Origin: an uncultured Lachnospiraceae bacterium
GTDB taxonomy: Bacteria > Bacillota > Clostridia > Lachnospirales > Lachnospiraceae
NCBI GenBank assembly: GCA_902783295.1
Contig: CACZQT010000338.1
Span: 1 to 7,229, forward strand
Direction: 5' to 3'
Length of the DNA stretch: 7,229 bases
Positions within the stretch are counted from its first letter, which is position 1; each line of letters opens with the position of its first letter. Below, in pieces: positions 6,218 through 7,229 of this stretch. Under the pieces are notes generated by a model, which saw nothing but the letters and a program-made list of their open reading frames with translations, had not been told where the DNA came from and did not search any database. Position numbers and translations under genes: made by a program.

Positions 6218-6251
6218 GCAGAATGGGCGGGAGAAATCCCGCCCATTCTGC
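6218..6251 (-). terminator. Strong hairpin between ferredoxin and mecA-like genes, U-tract on - strand
   Basis: A perfect 14-base stem (6218-6231 with 6238-6251) closes a 6-base loop. On the - strand it is followed by TTTTT (complement of 6213-6217), a textbook intrinsic terminator for leftward transcription from the mecA-like gene. On the + strand no T-run follows, so for the ferredoxin mRNA, whose stop codon is 20 bases upstream, it would serve mainly as a stabilising 3' hairpin or a weak terminator. Confidence 0.8.
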
Positions 6252-6273
6252 ATAATCTGAAACAGTACATAAA

Positions 6274-6333
6274 AAGACAAAGGGACAGTCCCTCTGTACC
6301 GTTCGCCGGGCAGAGGAACTGTCCCTTTGTCTT
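6274..6333. repeat. 60-base REP-like hairpin element, also a - strand terminator
   Basis: AAGACAAAGGGACAGT (6274-6289) pairs perfectly with its complement at 6318-6333. After one mismatch, CCTCTG (6291-6296) pairs with CAGAGG (6311-6316), leaving a loop with possible inner CCG/CGG pairing. The left arm contains the palindrome GGGACAGTCCC. Sequences of this kind recur as dispersed hairpins in many clostridial genomes; that is from memory, and only one copy is present here. On the - strand the stem runs into TTTTTATG, 12 bases after the mecA-like stop, so it probably also ends that transcript. Confidence 0.7.
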
Positions 6334-6345
6334 GCTGTCTGACTT

Positions 6346-7074
6346 TTACACCGCCAGGTCCTGCAGGGCTCTCGGCCCTGCCAGCTGCTGCAGGTGTTCC
6401 CGGAAATAATCCTCGCTGGCATCATTGCTGCGGACACGGGAACCGTATTCCGTGAGGATGTTGCATACTTTGTTGAACTCTTCCGGGGAGTGACCGGATT
6501 TATGGACTACCAGGAAATAATCGGCCTTCCGGGTTGAGCGGTAGAGAGAGTTCTCACCGACGTAGAAACCTTTCAGGACGGAAGCGGCCTTCATGAGATC
6601 ATCCAGGCTGCGGAAACGGAAGACAGTGAGAAGTTCCACGTCCTGTGTCGGCTTTTCATCTTTCTCCAGAGAATCAATCATCCTGGAAAGGGCATCCAGA
6701 ATATCCCCGGCAGAACCGGCACGCACCATCAGATCGCTGCCGGAAGGCGGCATAACGGCAGAGGACGGATCCTCATTGTCATCGATTCCCGGCGCAAAGC
6801 GGGCAAAACGGGTATCCAGTTCATCCGGATCATCGATCTTGGAAATAATCAGAATGATGCTGTCGTTGGACAGGGGGATGGCTTCAATCATCAGCGGAAC
6901 ATCATCCACATGGAAGCCGACTTCGGAACCGGCTCTTTCGATCATTTCATGGAAAAGACGCCGGGCCTTTTCTGTTCCGTACGCCAGTTCCAGGAGAGAA
7001 AGATGCCGGGAACTCAGATCACTGCCGTTCAGTGTGCAGCGGATTTGGTTGTCGTTCAGTTTTTCTATCTTCAA
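6346..7074 (-). CDS. mecA: MecA-like adaptor protein for Clp proteolysis
   Basis: Adaptor of the MecA/YpbH family. In B. subtilis MecA brings substrates such as ComK to the ClpC ATPase and promotes ClpC assembly. The 242 residues are slightly longer than the roughly 218 of B. subtilis MecA. The N-terminal substrate-binding domain (about 1-85) begins MKIEKLNDNQIRCTL and includes LAYGTEKARRLFHEMIERA and PLMIEAIPLSNDSIILIISK. A variable acidic linker follows (about 80-145). The C-terminal Clp-binding domain (about 147-232) holds LTVFRFRSLDDLMKAASVL, YVGENSLYRSTRKADYFLVV and YGSRVRSNDASEDYFREHL. The start codon is TTG; it is supported by the conserved MKIEK start and by GGAGG at 7084-7088. The gene has its own promoter and ends before two terminator hairpins. 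The partner here could be ClpC elsewhere in the genome; pairing with the nearby ClpX-like protein would be unusual and is not shown. Confidence 0.92.
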   Translation of the reverse strand: MKIEKLNDNQIRCTLNGSDLSSRHLSLLELAYGTEKARRLFHEMIERAGSEVGFHVDDVPLMIEAIPLSNDSIILIISKIDDPDELDTRFARFAPGIDDNEDPSSAVMPPSGSDLMVRAGSAGDILDALSRMIDSLEKDEKPTQDVELLTVFRFRSLDDLMKAASVLKGFYVGENSLYRSTRKADYFLVVHKSGHSPEEFNKVCNILTEYGSRVRSNDASEDYFREHLQQLAGPRALQDLAV

Positions 7075-7083
7075 GGGGAATTT

Positions 7084-7088
7084 CCTCC
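7084..7088 (-). promoter_or_regulatory. Ribosome binding site deciding the TTG start of mecA-like gene
   Basis: On the - strand GGAGG (within CGGAGGAAA) lies 9 bases before a TTG at 7072-7074. No ATG lies in a suitable place, and the residues from the TTG match the conserved MecA N-terminus, so this site fixes the unusual start. Confidence 0.85.
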
Positions 7089-7096
7089 GTACGGCT

Positions 7097-7112
7097 GTCC
7101 GCCTCAGCGGAC
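7097..7112 (-). promoter_or_regulatory. Leader hairpin of mecA-like mRNA
   Basis: In the - strand mRNA GTCCGC pairs with GCGGAC around a TGAG loop (6 base pairs). It ends 8 bases before the ribosome binding site and has no T-run. It may influence translation or be incidental. Confidence 0.35.
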
Positions 7113-7120
7113 TCGGGTAA

Positions 7121-7136
7121 TCACAGGTATGTGTGA
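7121..7136. promoter_or_regulatory. TCACA-N6-TGTGA dyad at the mecA-like transcription start
   Basis: A perfect 5-base inverted repeat with a 6-base spacer begins 2 bases after the -10 and covers the predicted transcription start near 7132, a classic repressor-operator position. The half-sites are in the opposite order to a CRP site (TGTGA-N6-TCACA), so it is not called one. Arms this short can occur by chance. Confidence 0.35.
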
Positions 7137-7138
7137 GG

Positions 7139-7167
7139 ATTATATATCAAAACCGGGCAGAATGCAA
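7139..7167 (-). promoter_or_regulatory. Sigma-A-type promoter of mecA-like gene
   Basis: On the - strand TTGCAT (7162-7167) is followed after 17 bases by a perfect TATAAT (7139-7144) in an AT-rich stretch. The predicted start near 7132 gives a leader of about 58 bases. Confidence 0.7.
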
Positions 7168-7229
7168 AGAAAAGATTTCTAAAGTGAAGAAAACAGCGAG
7201 TCCAAAGTCATCGACGATCGTGCTTGCAC

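Noticed and set aside
5874..6437. A 187-codon - strand frame opposite the ferredoxin gene.
   Set aside because: It crosses both hairpins, the ferredoxin gene and its promoter, and shows no family resemblance; it is a shadow of the ferredoxin coding pattern.
6593..7120. A 175-codon + strand frame opposite the mecA-like gene.
   Set aside because: It is the antisense of a confidently assigned MecA family protein, with Arg/Ser-rich composition and no plausible start region.
7179..7229. Possible end of another - strand gene (frame open from the window edge to a TAG at 7179-7181), or a + strand GTG start at 7184.
   Set aside because: Fewer than 17 codons are visible, no family is recognisable, and the GTG has no ribosome binding site. 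The mecA-like promoter lies just beyond, so an upstream gene end here is possible but unsupported.
1..7229. CRISPR array, insertion sequence, prophage or attachment site.
   Set aside because: No spaced direct repeats, transposase or integrase coding, or tRNA gene were seen on either strand; the only repeat-like element is the hairpin at 6274-6333.

Overview
The window looks like a stretch of chromosome from an anaerobic, low-GC-lineage Firmicute, most likely a gut-type clostridium (Lachnospiraceae or a relative). The grounds are the gdpP-rplI-dnaB gene order, a MecA adaptor, a clostridial 2[4Fe-4S] ferredoxin, a DUF1858 redox protein and strong AGGAGG-type ribosome binding sites. Base composition is fairly GC-rich for that group. 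The species cannot be fixed from this sequence alone.

Left two thirds (1-5504, + strand): a tight gene cluster. It opens with the 3' part of a clpX-like AAA+ unfoldase gene whose start lies left of the window, since the zinc-finger cysteines are encoded upstream of the first ATG. It overlaps by 4 bases a gdpP-type gene for a membrane cyclic-di-AMP phosphodiesterase. Then come rplI (ribosomal protein L9) and dnaB (replicative helicase). No promoter is visible inside the cluster, so it is probably transcribed from outside the window. The ClpX-like protein is unusual: it has a long, charged, proline-rich insertion between zinc finger and ATPase, and its RKH substrate loop is replaced, while the IGF (ClpP-docking) loop is kept. 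It is probably a specialised second ClpX.

Middle (5505-6260): a bidirectional terminator separates dnaB from a convergent small DUF1858 gene on the - strand. A divergent intergenic region follows (5745-6026), with a recognisable promoter on each side. The + strand promoter drives a 56-residue ferredoxin gene. It sits inside an inverted repeat, and its predicted transcript begins with a compact structured leader whose closing stem ends directly at the ribosome binding site. This leader is the best candidate for something undescribed in the window.

Right (6218-7229): two strong hairpins lie between the convergent ferredoxin and mecA-like genes. Both have their U-tract on the - strand, so they end the mecA transcript. 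The larger resembles the dispersed GGGACAGTCCC-type hairpins of Clostridia. The MecA-like adaptor gene starts at TTG with a good ribosome binding site and a clear promoter, with a TCACA-N6-TGTGA dyad at the predicted transcription start. Nothing firm can be called from 7168 to 7229.

Functional threads: regulated proteolysis (ClpX-like, MecA), cyclic-di-AMP turnover (GdpP), replication and translation (DnaB, L9), and anaerobic redox chemistry (ferredoxin, DUF1858). Whether these are linked beyond being neighbours is not shown by the sequence.
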